A stretch of 64,000 nucleotides of DNA from Thermincola carboxydiphila. GTDB lineage: Bacteria; Bacillota; Thermincolia; Thermincolales; UBA2595. The stretch lies in contig JAENZX010000003.1 in NCBI GenBank assembly GCA_016841045.1, forward strand, positions 1-64,000, written 5' to 3'. A program made the translations under genes and the position numbers. The notes under the pieces are model-generated. The model saw only the letters and a program-made list of their open reading frames with translations. It had not been told where the DNA came from and searched no databases. Shown here piece by piece: positions 17,993-27,683 of this stretch; position 1 is the stretch's first letter; every line of letters starts with the position of its first letter.

Positions 17993-20659
17993 ATGACGTG
18001 GCTTATGCCTGCGATAACCTTAAACATGATTGGTACAATTTTGTTAACCTCAGTTTACGCATATTTGTACTTTCAATATCGAGAAAATTTCATGGGTGTC
18101 TGGGCTGTAAGCTGGGCAGTATATGCAATTCGCTTTATCATAGAATTATTCATTAAGGTTAATGGCACAAACAATATCATTATGCTATTAGCACATCAGT
18201 TATCTATTCTTGTAAGTGGAGTCCTTTTATTTTGGGGTGCGAGTGTTTTTACAGGCAGAAACATTCCACGTTGGGCAATTTACTCCATAATACTTAATGT
18301 TTTATGGGTTGGGGTAGGAAGCTATTTCAAATTAACTTGGTCTTTACTGAATTCACCTACTTTTCTAATTACAAGTCTGATTTTTATTTGGATAGGCGTT
18401 ATTTATCTGAGAAGTCACGATATGGACAGATTTGGCCGGGGGCTAACCGGGTGGGGATTTGTTCTATGGGGTCTGCATAGAATGAATTATCCTTTTCTAT
18501 CAGTTACTCCTGTATTTGCCCCCTTTGGGTATCTTGCTGCAACAGTACTAGAAATTACTGTTGCGGTTGGAGCCTTGCTGGTATACTTCGTAAAAATACG
18601 ACAAATTCTGGGTGAAAATGAGAGGCGCTTCAGACTTCTGGCTGAAAATGCTCAGGACATAATTTATAGGTATAGAATAGATTCTCAACCTGGATTTGAG
18701 TACGTAAGTCCATCGGTTGTTTCCATTACAGGACATCGTCCAGAAGATTTTTACAATGACCCTGACCTATTTTTTCGTCTGGTACATGAGGATGATTCTT
18801 ATATTATAAAAGACACTAAGTTGTTGGTAGGGGTAACCCGGGAACCCTTTTCTCTGAGATTACTAAGAAAAAATGGCAGCTATATATGGACTGAACATCT
18901 GAATGTCCCCGTCTTGGACTCGGAAGGAAAAATTATAGGCTTTGAAGGAATAGCCAGGGATATAACAGAACGAAAAGAGGCAGAGGGTGTTGTTAATAGG
19001 TACAGGCACCTGTCGGAACATGCCCGTGATATAATAGTGTTCTTTGCCCGTGATGGCAAAATAATTGATGTAAATGAAGCTGCTGCAAGCTCTTATGGAT
19101 ATGATCGCTCTGAAATCCTTAAATTGAATTTTTCCGACCTTGGAGACGAACCTCACATTATTAAGAATGAAGAACTTTTAAAGGAAGCTGGAGACCGTTC
19201 GATTTTGTATGAAGCTGAACATAAAAGACAAGATGGAAGTATATTTCCTGTTGAGGTAAGTCTCCAGGGAACGGTACAGGAAAACCAATTTGTTTTTTTT
19301 GCTATAGTTCGCGACATCACTGAGCGTAAGCGTGCTGAAGAAACTATTAACTATCTGGCTTTTCATGACCCTTTGACTGACCTGCCCAACAGATTACTTT
19401 TTTTTGACAGATTAAATACAGCGCTGACATACGCCAAGAGGAACCACAAGATGCTTGCTGTTATGTTCCTTGATTTAGACCGGTTTAAGTTCGTAAATGA
19501 TGTAATGGGCCATGCAATGGGAGATCGGCTGCTTGTAGACGTTGCGCGTAAACTTTCTGACTGCATCAGGGCTAATGATACAGTTGCACGTATCGGAGGG
19601 GATGAGTTTACTATATTACTTCCAGAGATTAATCGTGAGGAAGATGCCTCTAAGGTAGCTGAAAAAATAATTCAAAATCTCAAAAAACCCTGGGTACTGG
19701 ACCAGCATGAGATTCATATTACCACAAGTATTGGTATTGGTCTTTACCCTAATGACGGCCAAGATGCGGAGACCCTTACCAAGAATGCGGATACAGCTAT
19801 GTATAGGGCAAAAGAACAAGGAGATAATTATCAGTTTTACACTCCAGCGATGAATGAAAAAGCACTGGAGAGGATAGAGATTGAACAGGCTCTCAGAAAA
19901 GCTCTTGAACAGGGAGAATTTGAGGTGTACTTTCAACCTCAGGTTAACATACGGGATGGGCGTATCTCGGGAATGGAAGCCCTGTTAAGATGGCATCATC
20001 CGGAAAAAGGAATTAAGCTGCCAGGAGAATTTATCTCAGTTGCAGAAGATACTGCTCTCATTATTTCAATTGGTGAATGGGTACTACGTAAAGCTTGCAG
20101 CCAAAGTATGGAATGGCAAAACAAGGGTTATAATCGACTCAGGGTTTCAGTTAACATCTCTGCCTGTCAGTTTAGGCAAAAACAGTTGGTTGATACTGTC
20201 TCCAGAGTACTACAAGAAACCGGGATGGATCCTTGCTTGTTAGAGCTTGAGATAACGGAAAGCACGGCAATGCAGGATGTTGAGTTTACAATTGAGACTC
20301 TTCGAAAATTAAGAAATATGGGTGTTCATATAGCTATAGATGATTTCGGTACAGGATATTCTTCGCTAAGCTACCTTAGGCGTTTTCCGGTAAATACGTT
20401 AAAAGTTGACCGTTCCTTTGTAAGGGACGTACTTACTGATGTTGAGGATGCAGCAATTGTAGCAACCATAGTTGTTTTAGCCCAGAATCTAAAACTGAGA
20501 ACAGTTATTGAAGGAGTTGAAAATGAGGAACAGGTGAGGTTTTTTGCACAGCAGGATTGTTATATTATGCAGGGGTATCTGTTTAGCAAACCGGCAACTG
20601 CGGAAGCGGTAGAGATGATGCTAAAACATGACCTGTATTTAGAACAAAAGCTTGGTTAG
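17993..20659 (+). CDS. Membrane PAS-PAS-GGDEF-EAL protein (c-di-GMP turnover)
   Basis: 888 residues from the ATG at 17993, with GGGAAGGTG upstream; a TTG at 17972 is less likely. Residues 1-215 hold about seven membrane segments. Two PAS domains follow (about 220-345 and 350-465), each ending in the DITERK linker. The diguanylate cyclase domain has an intact RIGGDEF around residue 535. The phosphodiesterase domain has EALLRW at 662, DDFGTGYSSL and EGVENEEQ, so the metal and catalytic residues look present. Either activity, or both under PAS control, is possible. It lies alone, with non-coding gaps on both sides. Confidence 0.93.
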   Translation: MTWLMPAITLNMIGTILLTSVYAYLYFQYRENFMGVWAVSWAVYAIRFIIELFIKVNGTNNIIMLLAHQLSILVSGVLLFWGASVFTGRNIPRWAIYSIILNVLWVGVGSYFKLTWSLLNSPTFLITSLIFIWIGVIYLRSHDMDRFGRGLTGWGFVLWGLHRMNYPFLSVTPVFAPFGYLAATVLEITVAVGALLVYFVKIRQILGENERRFRLLAENAQDIIYRYRIDSQPGFEYVSPSVVSITGHRPEDFYNDPDLFFRLVHEDDSYIIKDTKLLVGVTREPFSLRLLRKNGSYIWTEHLNVPVLDSEGKIIGFEGIARDITERKEAEGVVNRYRHLSEHARDIIVFFARDGKIIDVNEAAASSYGYDRSEILKLNFSDLGDEPHIIKNEELLKEAGDRSILYEAEHKRQDGSIFPVEVSLQGTVQENQFVFFAIVRDITERKRAEETINYLAFHDPLTDLPNRLLFFDRLNTALTYAKRNHKMLAVMFLDLDRFKFVNDVMGHAMGDRLLVDVARKLSDCIRANDTVARIGGDEFTILLPEINREEDASKVAEKIIQNLKKPWVLDQHEIHITTSIGIGLYPNDGQDAETLTKNADTAMYRAKEQGDNYQFYTPAMNEKALERIEIEQALRKALEQGEFEVYFQPQVNIRDGRISGMEALLRWHHPEKGIKLPGEFISVAEDTALIISIGEWVLRKACSQSMEWQNKGYNRLRVSVNISACQFRQKQLVDTVSRVLQETGMDPCLLELEITESTAMQDVEFTIETLRKLRNMGVHIAIDDFGTGYSSLSYLRRFPVNTLKVDRSFVRDVLTDVEDAAIVATIVVLAQNLKLRTVIEGVENEEQVRFFAQQDCYIMQGYLFSKPATAEAVEMMLKHDLYLEQKLG

Positions 20660-20796
20660 GATGGATATTTCAATAATATGGGTCAAGAATCTTAATACCA
20701 AGATATTACACCTCAAAATATGTTGAATTATATTTATTTTTAATGTTAAACTGATATACGCGGATATTAGGCTGAGTCATAAGAGGTGGGAATAAT

Positions 20797-21939
20797 ATGC
20801 ATTCATTAAAGCAGCAACTAATGTTACTTGTAATTGGCCCGCTGTTATTACTGTCTATTTGTGTTTCGGTCGTGACTGGCTTTTTTATGAGGGATAGAGC
20901 TGTGCTGGCGACAAATACAAAAGCTACTGCTGACCTGGCTACTGGTGAAGCTATTATTGAACTAATGTATCCGGGTGCCTGGGTGGTAAAAGATGGCATA
21001 CTTTATAAGGGGCCGGTTAAGATTAGCAATAATTTTGAAGCTGTTGATAAGATAGCCGCTTTAACGGGTGACACAGTAACGATATTTTTGGAGGACGAGC
21101 GGGTATCAACTACTGTTCGGGAAAAAACCGGGGAAAGAGCTATTGGTACCAAAGCTTCTGACATTGTGATAAAAAGAGTGTTGAAACATGGCCAACAGTA
21201 TCTGGGGCAGGCCAATGTTGTAGGAGAATTATATCAAACTGCTTACAAACCCATCAGAGATTCTAATGGAAAAATAGTTGGGATGTTCTATGTGGGCATC
21301 TCGAAAAAATTCTCTGAAAATTTGATTAATAATTCGATTTTGACTATTGTCATATTTACAATTGTCCTGACGGTTGGGGTGACACTCATTGCCTGGTTCT
21401 TTACCCAAAGAGCTATTATCGGACCCCTTAAACAAATAACGATGGGAACAAAACAGGTGGCGTCCGGTCATGTCTTTAATAAACTTGAGGTTAAAGCGAA
21501 TAATGAAATTGGCGAATTGGCTGCCGCCTTTAACCAGATGATTGATGGTATGCAGGGCTTTGCCATGCACATGGCTAAAGTTGCTGGCAGTAAAGATAAT
21601 TATGAAGGTTCTGTCGGACAAAATGATCTTTTATCAAAGACAACAATGGTTTCTAAGGAAAATCGTGAAGGACAACAGGAAAATATTGATGAACGAAAGG
21701 AAGAAAAAATAGAAGAATTACCTAAGGGTTTAAACGAAGTTACGCTAAGGCAGATTTTGTCTTACCTTAATAGCATAGATACACCCAAGTCTGCAGAGGA
21801 GATAGGAGAAGGTGTTAACCTCACCCGAGTAACAGCGAGAAGGTATCTTGAATACCTGGAAAAGACTGGACGAGTAACGATGGAATTAAAATACGGTACA
21901 GTGGGTCGACCCGTAAAAATGTATAAGGCTAAAGATTAA
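20797..21939 (+). CDS. Membrane one-component regulator: sCache-TM-HAMP-winged helix
   Basis: 380 residues. A membrane segment at about 7-30 is followed by an extracytoplasmic single-Cache-like sensor (MYPGAWVVKDG, GERAIGTKAS, FYVGISKKF). A second membrane segment lies at 185-207, then a HAMP domain (about 208-262) and a charged linker. The C-terminal 70 residues (EVTLRQILSYLNSID, VTARRYLEYL, YGTVGRPVKMY) resemble the winged helix of CitB/DcuR response regulators. No kinase, phosphodiesterase or chemotaxis domain is present. Extracellular ligand sensing coupled directly to DNA binding is the likely role. It is just upstream of the formate dehydrogenase operon and may control it (inference). 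Confidence 0.82.
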   Translation: MHSLKQQLMLLVIGPLLLLSICVSVVTGFFMRDRAVLATNTKATADLATGEAIIELMYPGAWVVKDGILYKGPVKISNNFEAVDKIAALTGDTVTIFLEDERVSTTVREKTGERAIGTKASDIVIKRVLKHGQQYLGQANVVGELYQTAYKPIRDSNGKIVGMFYVGISKKFSENLINNSILTIVIFTIVLTVGVTLIAWFFTQRAIIGPLKQITMGTKQVASGHVFNKLEVKANNEIGELAAAFNQMIDGMQGFAMHMAKVAGSKDNYEGSVGQNDLLSKTTMVSKENREGQQENIDERKEEKIEELPKGLNEVTLRQILSYLNSIDTPKSAEEIGEGVNLTRVTARRYLEYLEKTGRVTMELKYGTVGRPVKMYKAKD

Positions 21940-21970
21940 CTAAATGGGACTTGAACTAGTCCCATTTAGT
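21939..21970 (+). terminator. 13-bp perfect hairpin at the regulator stop codon
   Basis: Bases 21939-21951 and 21958-21970 are perfect inverted repeats around a 6-base loop, overlapping the last base of the stop codon. The following TTTGATTT is only moderately T-rich. It is the first of two hairpins in the 321-base region 21940-22260. Confidence 0.6.
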
Positions 21971-21992
21971 TTGATTTATAATGTTGATTCTT

Positions 21993-22029
21993 AACAACTC
22001 TTTCCAATGATTTGGAAAGAGTTGTTTTT
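21993..22029 (+). terminator. Strong terminator upstream of the formate dehydrogenase operon
   Basis: A 15-bp stem (21993-22007 with 22012-22026) ends in GTTGTTTTTG. It isolates the regulator gene from fdnG. From 22030 to 22243 the DNA is AT-rich and should hold the fdn promoter, but I see no clear operator. Confidence 0.88.
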
Positions 22030-22260
22030 GTTCATTTTGAACATTCTTAATTTAATTTAGGTTTATTAATATTCAAAAACCAAAAGCTAATGCCGATAGC
22101 AGCGGAATATTGATTGTTGTAACATTTGTACTTCTAATATTCTTTATTTTAAATATTTACTCAAAATTGACCCATTATCAGAAATAAAGCAGAATAAAGG
22201 AAATGTCTCCAGTCGAACAATTTTCGCAAAATTTTGAATTGGTTAGGAGGTAAGATTAGA

Positions 22261-25200
22261 TTGGAAATTTCGAGGAGAGATTTTCTAAAGGCATCAGGTG
22301 CATTTGCCTCAATTATGACTCTTGGATTTGATGCAGCATCTGTAAGCGCTCAGACACGAAAGATGAGAATCAAATCTGCAAGGGTGACTCCGACGATTTG
22401 CTGTTATTGTAGTGCAGGCTGCGGCATGTTGGTACACACTGATGCATCAACAGGCAACGTACTTTATACAGAGGGTGATCCCGACCACCCGATTAACCTT
22501 GGAGGAGCTTGTAGTAAGGGTGCTTCCTTAATGCAGCTTAACTCCGTCAAGGTTGGAGAAATCAACCCCAATAGGCTAAAGAAACCGCTGTACAGAGCCC
22601 CTGGCAGTGCTTCGTTTGAAGAAGTTGAGTGGGATTGGGCTCTTGAGAAAATTGTTAAGCGGGTTAAAGAAACTAGAGACAAGAATTTTACGGCAACTCA
22701 GGATGGTATTAAGGTAATGCGCACAGATGCCATTGCTAACTTGGGCGGTGCAGCATTGGATAATGAAGAATGCTATCTTTTGCAAAAATTAGCTCGTTCA
22801 CTGGGAATTGTTTATTTAGAACATCAGGCCCGTATTTGACACAGCCCCACAGTTGCCGGTCTGGCACCTTCGTTTGGGCGTGGAGCAATGACAAATCACT
22901 GGATTGATTTGAAGAATGCGGATGTTGCATTAATAATGGGCAGTAACGCTGCTGAAAATCATCCAATTTCCTTTAAATGGCTGACAAAGGCCGTTGAGGA
23001 AAGGGGATGTAAAATCCTTAATGTTGACCCGCGTTTCACGAGAACATCATCAAAGGCTGACGTATATGCACCAATGCGTTCTGGTACAGATATCGTTTTT
23101 ATTGGCGGTATGATTAACTATGTCTTACAAAATGGACTCTATTTTAAAGAATATGTACAAAATTACACTAATGCTGCCTTTATAGTTGACGATGGTTATG
23201 ATTTTAAAGATGGGCTTTTCTCCGGTTACGATGAAAAAGAGAGGAAATATAATCAGGACACATGGGTTTACAAAAAAGGCCAGGATGATAAGCCTTTAAA
23301 GGACATGACACTGCAGAATCCCAGATGTGTATTTCAACTTCTTAAGAAGCATTACTCAAGATATGATATCGATACAGTTGTTAAAGTTACCGGTACATCA
23401 AAAGAAAAGTACCTGCAAATCTGTGAAATATTTGCTTCCACCGGAAAACCCGATAAGGCAGGAAACATTTTGTATGCAATGGGTACAACTCAGCACACTG
23501 TGGGATCCCAGAATGTAAGAGTTTACGCAGTTCTACAGCTATTACTGGGTAACTTGGGTATTCCAGGCGGCGGAGTTTCAGCCTTAAGAGGTGAATCTAA
23601 TGTTCAGGGCTCTACAGATTACGGCCTCTTGTTCCACATCTTGCCAGGATATATTAGTACACCTAATGCTGCACCGGATCATGCAAACCTTAAAGCATTT
23701 CTTGACAAAGAGACACCAAAGGGTGGATTTAAGGTAAACACTCCTAAGTGGATGGTAAGCTTCTTGAAGGCAATGTGGGGACCTGCAGCCACTCCTGCTA
23801 ACGATTTTGCTTTCCACTATCTGCCTAAGAAAGACCCCAAAAAGAACTATTCACATATTGCTCTCTTTGAAGCCATGAATGATGGCGTTATTAAAGGACT
23901 TTTTCTGTGGGGCCAGAATCCGGCTGTAGGTGGACCTAATGCTAACAAGGAGAGGAAAGCCCTTGCCAAACTGGATTGGATGGTTGCAGTAGATTTATTC
24001 CAGACTGAGACAATGAATTTCTGGACTAAAGAAGCCGGAGTTGACCCGGCCAGTATAAACACTGAAGTATTTGTACTACCTGCTTGCGCTTCTTACGAAA
24101 AAGAGGGTACAATAGCAAATTCCGGACGCTGGATTCAGTGGCGATGGAAAGCAACCCAGCCTGTTGGTGAATCCAAAGCAGACTTGGAAATTCTTCATCT
24201 TCTTGCTACGAGGCTTAAAAAGGCGTACAAAGGGAGCGGAAGACGGGAAGATGCTCCAATCCGTGATTTGTTCTGGGATTATGGAAACGGAGAAGAGATT
24301 GATATTGATAAAGTAGCCCGTGAAATTAACGGTTATGTAGTTGCTAACAAAAAACAGGTCAAAAACTTCCTTGAATTGAAGGAAGATGGTTCAACTGCAT
24401 GTGGTAACTGGATTATGAGCGGCCATTATCCTGAGGAAGGGAACCTGTCCAAACGAAAAGTAAATATCGACAAGTCAGGCATCGGAATTTATCCTGAATG
24501 GTCATGGTCCTGGCCAGTTAACCGTCGAATTCTATACAACAGAGCTTCTGCAGATTTAAACGGTCAACCATGGTCCAAAGATAAAGCAGTTATCTGGTGG
24601 GACCCAACAGAAGTGGATAAAGCCACCGGAAAAGTTGGCAAATGGGTTGGCAAAGATGTACCTGATTTTAAAGCCACCGTCGCTCCTAATGCTGTTGATT
24701 TCCCATTTGCCGGAAGTCAGCCATTCATAATGCTGGATGATGGAATGGGCGCCTTATTTTCTCGCAAGGCAATGAAAGAAGGTCCTTTCCCAGAGCATTA
24801 CGAACCATGGGAAAGCCCTTTTGAAAATTACATTAATCCAGTACAATTGAATCCAGTAGTAAAGGTGTGGGAGCCTGACAAAAAGTCTGATCGTACTAAA
24901 TATCCATATATTGCAACCACCTACAGGGTAACTGAGCACTGGCAGACCGGTGTAATGACAAGAAACAGCCCCTGGCAAAACGAATTGGTACCGGAAATGT
25001 TTGTGGAAATGGGTAAGGAACTAGCAGACCAACTCGGAATCAGTAACGGCCAATGGGTTATAGTTGAGAATACACGGGGTGAAATCAAGGTCAAGGCCAT
25101 GGTTACAGAAAGATTTCAATCAATGGAAGTTAATGGCGAGAAGGTATACCACGTTGGACTTCCTTGGCACTTTGGGTTTAAAGGAATGGCTACGGGTGAT

Positions 25201-25293
25201 ACAGCCAACAAACTTACTCCGCATGTTGGAGACGGAAATACCATGATGCCCGAATATAAAGCATTCCTGGTTAATGTAAGGAGGGCAGAATAG
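22261..25293 (+). CDS. fdnG: Selenocysteine formate dehydrogenase, catalytic subunit (FdnG type)
   Basis: 1010 residues when the in-frame TGA at 22837-22839 is read as selenocysteine 193. Both halves share one frame. TTG 22261 is the start, with AGGAGGT 9 bases upstream, and gives a Tat signal ISRRDFLK followed by a hydrophobic run. So the enzyme is probably exported folded. CCYCSAGC and GGACSKGA (about 47-84) bind a [4Fe-4S] cluster. Around the TGA the protein reads EHQARI-U-HSPTVAGLAPS, as in known Sec formate dehydrogenases where U binds Mo or W. The C-terminal part is the molybdopterin guanine dinucleotide-binding domain. It oxidises formate to CO2 and passes electrons to FdnH. Confidence 0.95.
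22837..22872 (+). promoter_or_regulatory. UGA selenocysteine codon and bacterial SECIS hairpin
   Basis: Right after the UGA (22837-22839), TTGCC (22853-22857) pairs with GGCA (22863-22866) around a GGTCT loop. The E. coli fdhF SECIS has a closely matching apical part, a short stem topped by a GGUCU loop with a bulged U, at about the same distance from the UGA. This element recruits SelB with Sec-tRNA, so the UGA is a codon and not a stop. Confidence 0.9.
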
Positions 25294-25295
25294 TC

Positions 25296-26111
25296 ATGAC
25301 AAGACTCAGCAAATTTATTGATACATCAAAATGTACGGCCTGCCGGGGTTGTCAGACTGCCTGCAAGTCATGGAACGAGCTTCCCGCAGAAATTCTGGAG
25401 TTTAAGGGAAGCCTACAGACTCATACCGATACGTCCCCGGATACATTCACTTATGTACAAATGCTCGAGCGCTTTGAAAGTGCACAGCATGACTGGTTTT
25501 TTATGAAGCGTCAATGTATGCACTGTACCGACGCAGCATGTATAAAGGTCTGCCCGGAAAAGGCCATATCCCGTACTGAAAGCGGGGCAGTGGTAAGGGA
25601 TTATGATAAGTGTATGGGCTGCAACTATTGTGCCCAGTATTGCCCCTTTGGAATTCCCAAGATAAAAGACGATAAGAAGATGTTTAAATGTCATTTATGT
25701 TCTGACCGTGTAAGCAATAACTTAAAACCCGCCTGTGCAAAGACTTGTGCTACAGGGGCGATACAGTTTGGGCCGAGGGACGAAATGCTTAAGGCAGCTC
25801 AGGATAGACTTGCAGTAATACAAAAAAAATACACCAATGCAAATTTATACGGTTTGGATAGCCAGTTTCTTGACGGCACTAATGTATTTTACCTTCTTCT
25901 GGAGAAACCAGAATTTTACGGACTGCCTGAAAAACCTGAAATTCCAACGAGTGCGGGAGTATGGAAGGATGTTATCCAGCCATTAGGAAAGTTACTTCCC
26001 ATCGGTGTAATTGGTACAATTGCAGCCAGTGCCTTTATGAACAGAGTGAATGCTGTAAAGGGATCAGAGAATAAATCGGTTAAAGGTAAAGGAGGCGATA
26101 TCAATGGGTAA
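25296..26111 (+). CDS. fdnH: Formate dehydrogenase iron-sulfur subunit (FdnH type)
   Basis: 271 residues. Four cysteine groups (CTACRGCQTAC, CMHCTDAACIKVCP, CMGCNYCAQYCPFG, CHLCSD with CAKTC) predict four [4Fe-4S] clusters that carry electrons from FdnG to the cytochrome b subunit. A single membrane segment near residue 230 (IGVIGTIAASAF) anchors it, as in FdnH. It starts 2 bases after the fdnG stop and overlaps fdnI by 8 bases. Confidence 0.94.
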   Translation: MTRLSKFIDTSKCTACRGCQTACKSWNELPAEILEFKGSLQTHTDTSPDTFTYVQMLERFESAQHDWFFMKRQCMHCTDAACIKVCPEKAISRTESGAVVRDYDKCMGCNYCAQYCPFGIPKIKDDKKMFKCHLCSDRVSNNLKPACAKTCATGAIQFGPRDEMLKAAQDRLAVIQKKYTNANLYGLDSQFLDGTNVFYLLLEKPEFYGLPEKPEIPTSAGVWKDVIQPLGKLLPIGVIGTIAASAFMNRVNAVKGSENKSVKGKGGDING

Positions 26112-26772
26112 AACCAAAAAAAAATCAGGTGAATGGATTCAGCGTTTTGGTAAGGCAGCGATTATTGCCCATTGGGTGCATGCTGCAGCATTCTTTACAT
26201 TGGCTGCCACCGGTTTAGTTATCTTTGCCCCCTCGTTTTCCTTCCTGGCCGCAGTTTTTGGAGGGATGCAGGGAGTTCGTCTGGTGCATAGGGTTATGGC
26301 GGTATTATTTATCATTGCCCCTGTTGTATCACTCATGGCTAACCCTAAAGGTTTTAAAACATGGTGGAAAGATATTACTACTTGGGGAAGAAATGAAACT
26401 GATTTCCTTAAAGCATTTCCCAAAGAGCTTTTTGGTTATCATGTAGAAATGCCACCCCAGTCCCAATTCAATGCAGGGGAAAAAATTAATTCTCTTCTAC
26501 AGCTTTTCGGATGTACAATGCTAGCCTTAACAGGATTAGTTATTTGGTTCAAGCAGTTCTTCCCTGTTGGGCTGGTGCAGTGGGCTTTACCACTTCATGA
26601 CTTGTTCTTTATCATTAACTTCTGTGCAGCTCTTGGTCATGTATATATGGCATGTGGTCTTCCTTCAACCAGACATGCTATAAATGGAATGCTGTCCGGT
26701 TATGTAAAGGAAGACTGGGTAAAACACCATTATCCATTATGGTTAAAACAAATGAAGGAAGAGCGTAATTAA
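26104..26772 (+). CDS. fdnI: Formate dehydrogenase cytochrome b subunit (FdnI type)
   Basis: 222 residues with four membrane segments. His residues in IAHWVHAAAF, RLVHRVMAVL, LPLHDLFF and ALGHVYMA are positioned to bind the two b hemes and quinone site of the cytochrome b561/FdnI family. It passes electrons from formate into the quinone pool, which implies a respiratory role. It is coupled to fdnH by an 8-base overlap. Confidence 0.93.
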   Translation: MGKTKKKSGEWIQRFGKAAIIAHWVHAAAFFTLAATGLVIFAPSFSFLAAVFGGMQGVRLVHRVMAVLFIIAPVVSLMANPKGFKTWWKDITTWGRNETDFLKAFPKELFGYHVEMPPQSQFNAGEKINSLLQLFGCTMLALTGLVIWFKQFFPVGLVQWALPLHDLFFIINFCAALGHVYMACGLPSTRHAINGMLSGYVKEDWVKHHYPLWLKQMKEERN

Positions 26773-26784
26773 GGAGATGGTCAT

Positions 26785-27618
26785 TTGAAAATTCCAGGAA
26801 AGGTAATGATTCCTAAGGAAATCATAGATTTCTATAAGGCGCTGAACAGCACAAGCAGCCAGACAGAATCATCTATGGACATTTGTTTAACTGGGGAACA
26901 GAAAGAGCTGTATAATGACCAGAAGGTACCCCTGTTGAATTTCATTGACTTTATGCCTGACCGTGATGAGATTAACCGAATTTTCGGGGAAATTTGCCAA
27001 ATTATCCTGACACACCGACCTCAGGTTTCGGTTGAAATTGAAAAGATAAGGGCAGAACTTGATGTGGAAAACAGAGATCTTAGGCTGCTGCTGGAGCAGT
27101 TCGTTTGGCAGAATGAAACGTATATCGAGGACTATGTTATAGAACGCGAAATTAATGGTGAAATTTTATCCTTAGTTTTGTTTAATGTGGCAAAGCCACT
27201 GTTAAAAGTGTATGCAGATGCTATAAAGAGTCAGGTGCCTTATGATCAATGGGCTCAAAACACCTGCCCTGTTTGCGGATGGAAGGCTTCAATTGCTGTG
27301 ATTTCAAAGCAAGATAAACAGAGACTCCTTCACTGTTCACTGTGTGATACGGCGTGGTCTTTTAAGACAATGGCATGCACACAATGTTCCAATGAAGACC
27401 ACAGTACATTAAAGTACTTCTCTGTTGAAGATGACGAAGCATACAGAATAAATGTCTGTGAAAAATGCAGGGGTTATATAAAAACCGTGGATGAAAGCAA
27501 AGCAGCGTTGGTGAAGAGTGCTGTTGAAGAGGACGTCAGAACCATTTACCTTGACATTATAGCTCAGCAAGAAGGATACCTTAAAACAGCTATTTCCTCA
27601 GATGGTCATTCAAATTAA
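26785..27618 (+). CDS. fdhE: Formate dehydrogenase accessory protein FdhE
   Basis: 277 residues; TTG start with AAGGAGA 7 bases upstream. Two CXXC pairs (CPVCGW, CSLCDT) and later CTQC and CEKC form the rubredoxin-like iron sites known for FdhE. FdhE is needed for maturation or redox quality control of Tat-exported formate dehydrogenases. Its place directly after fdnI supports the operon's assignment. Confidence 0.9.
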   Translation: MKIPGKVMIPKEIIDFYKALNSTSSQTESSMDICLTGEQKELYNDQKVPLLNFIDFMPDRDEINRIFGEICQIILTHRPQVSVEIEKIRAELDVENRDLRLLLEQFVWQNETYIEDYVIEREINGEILSLVLFNVAKPLLKVYADAIKSQVPYDQWAQNTCPVCGWKASIAVISKQDKQRLLHCSLCDTAWSFKTMACTQCSNEDHSTLKYFSVEDDEAYRINVCEKCRGYIKTVDESKAALVKSAVEEDVRTIYLDIIAQQEGYLKTAISSDGHSN

Positions 27619-27638
27619 CAAAATATAAAGGCAATAAA

Positions 27639-27673
27639 GAAAACGGGTGTCCACTTTAGGATTAACCCGTTTT
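27639..27673. terminator. Bidirectional terminator between fdhE and the membrane glycosyltransferase gene
   Basis: GAAAACGGGT (27639-27648) and ACCCGTTTTC (27664-27673) form a 10-bp stem that carries a T-run on either strand. It lies between two converging genes. Confidence 0.8.
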
Positions 27674-27683
27674 CTCTATGCTG

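Noticed and set aside
22837-22839. Nonsense mutation making fdnG a pseudogene
   Set aside because: The TGA sits at the Sec position of formate dehydrogenases, the SECIS-like hairpin follows, and the rest of the frame is intact for 818 codons.
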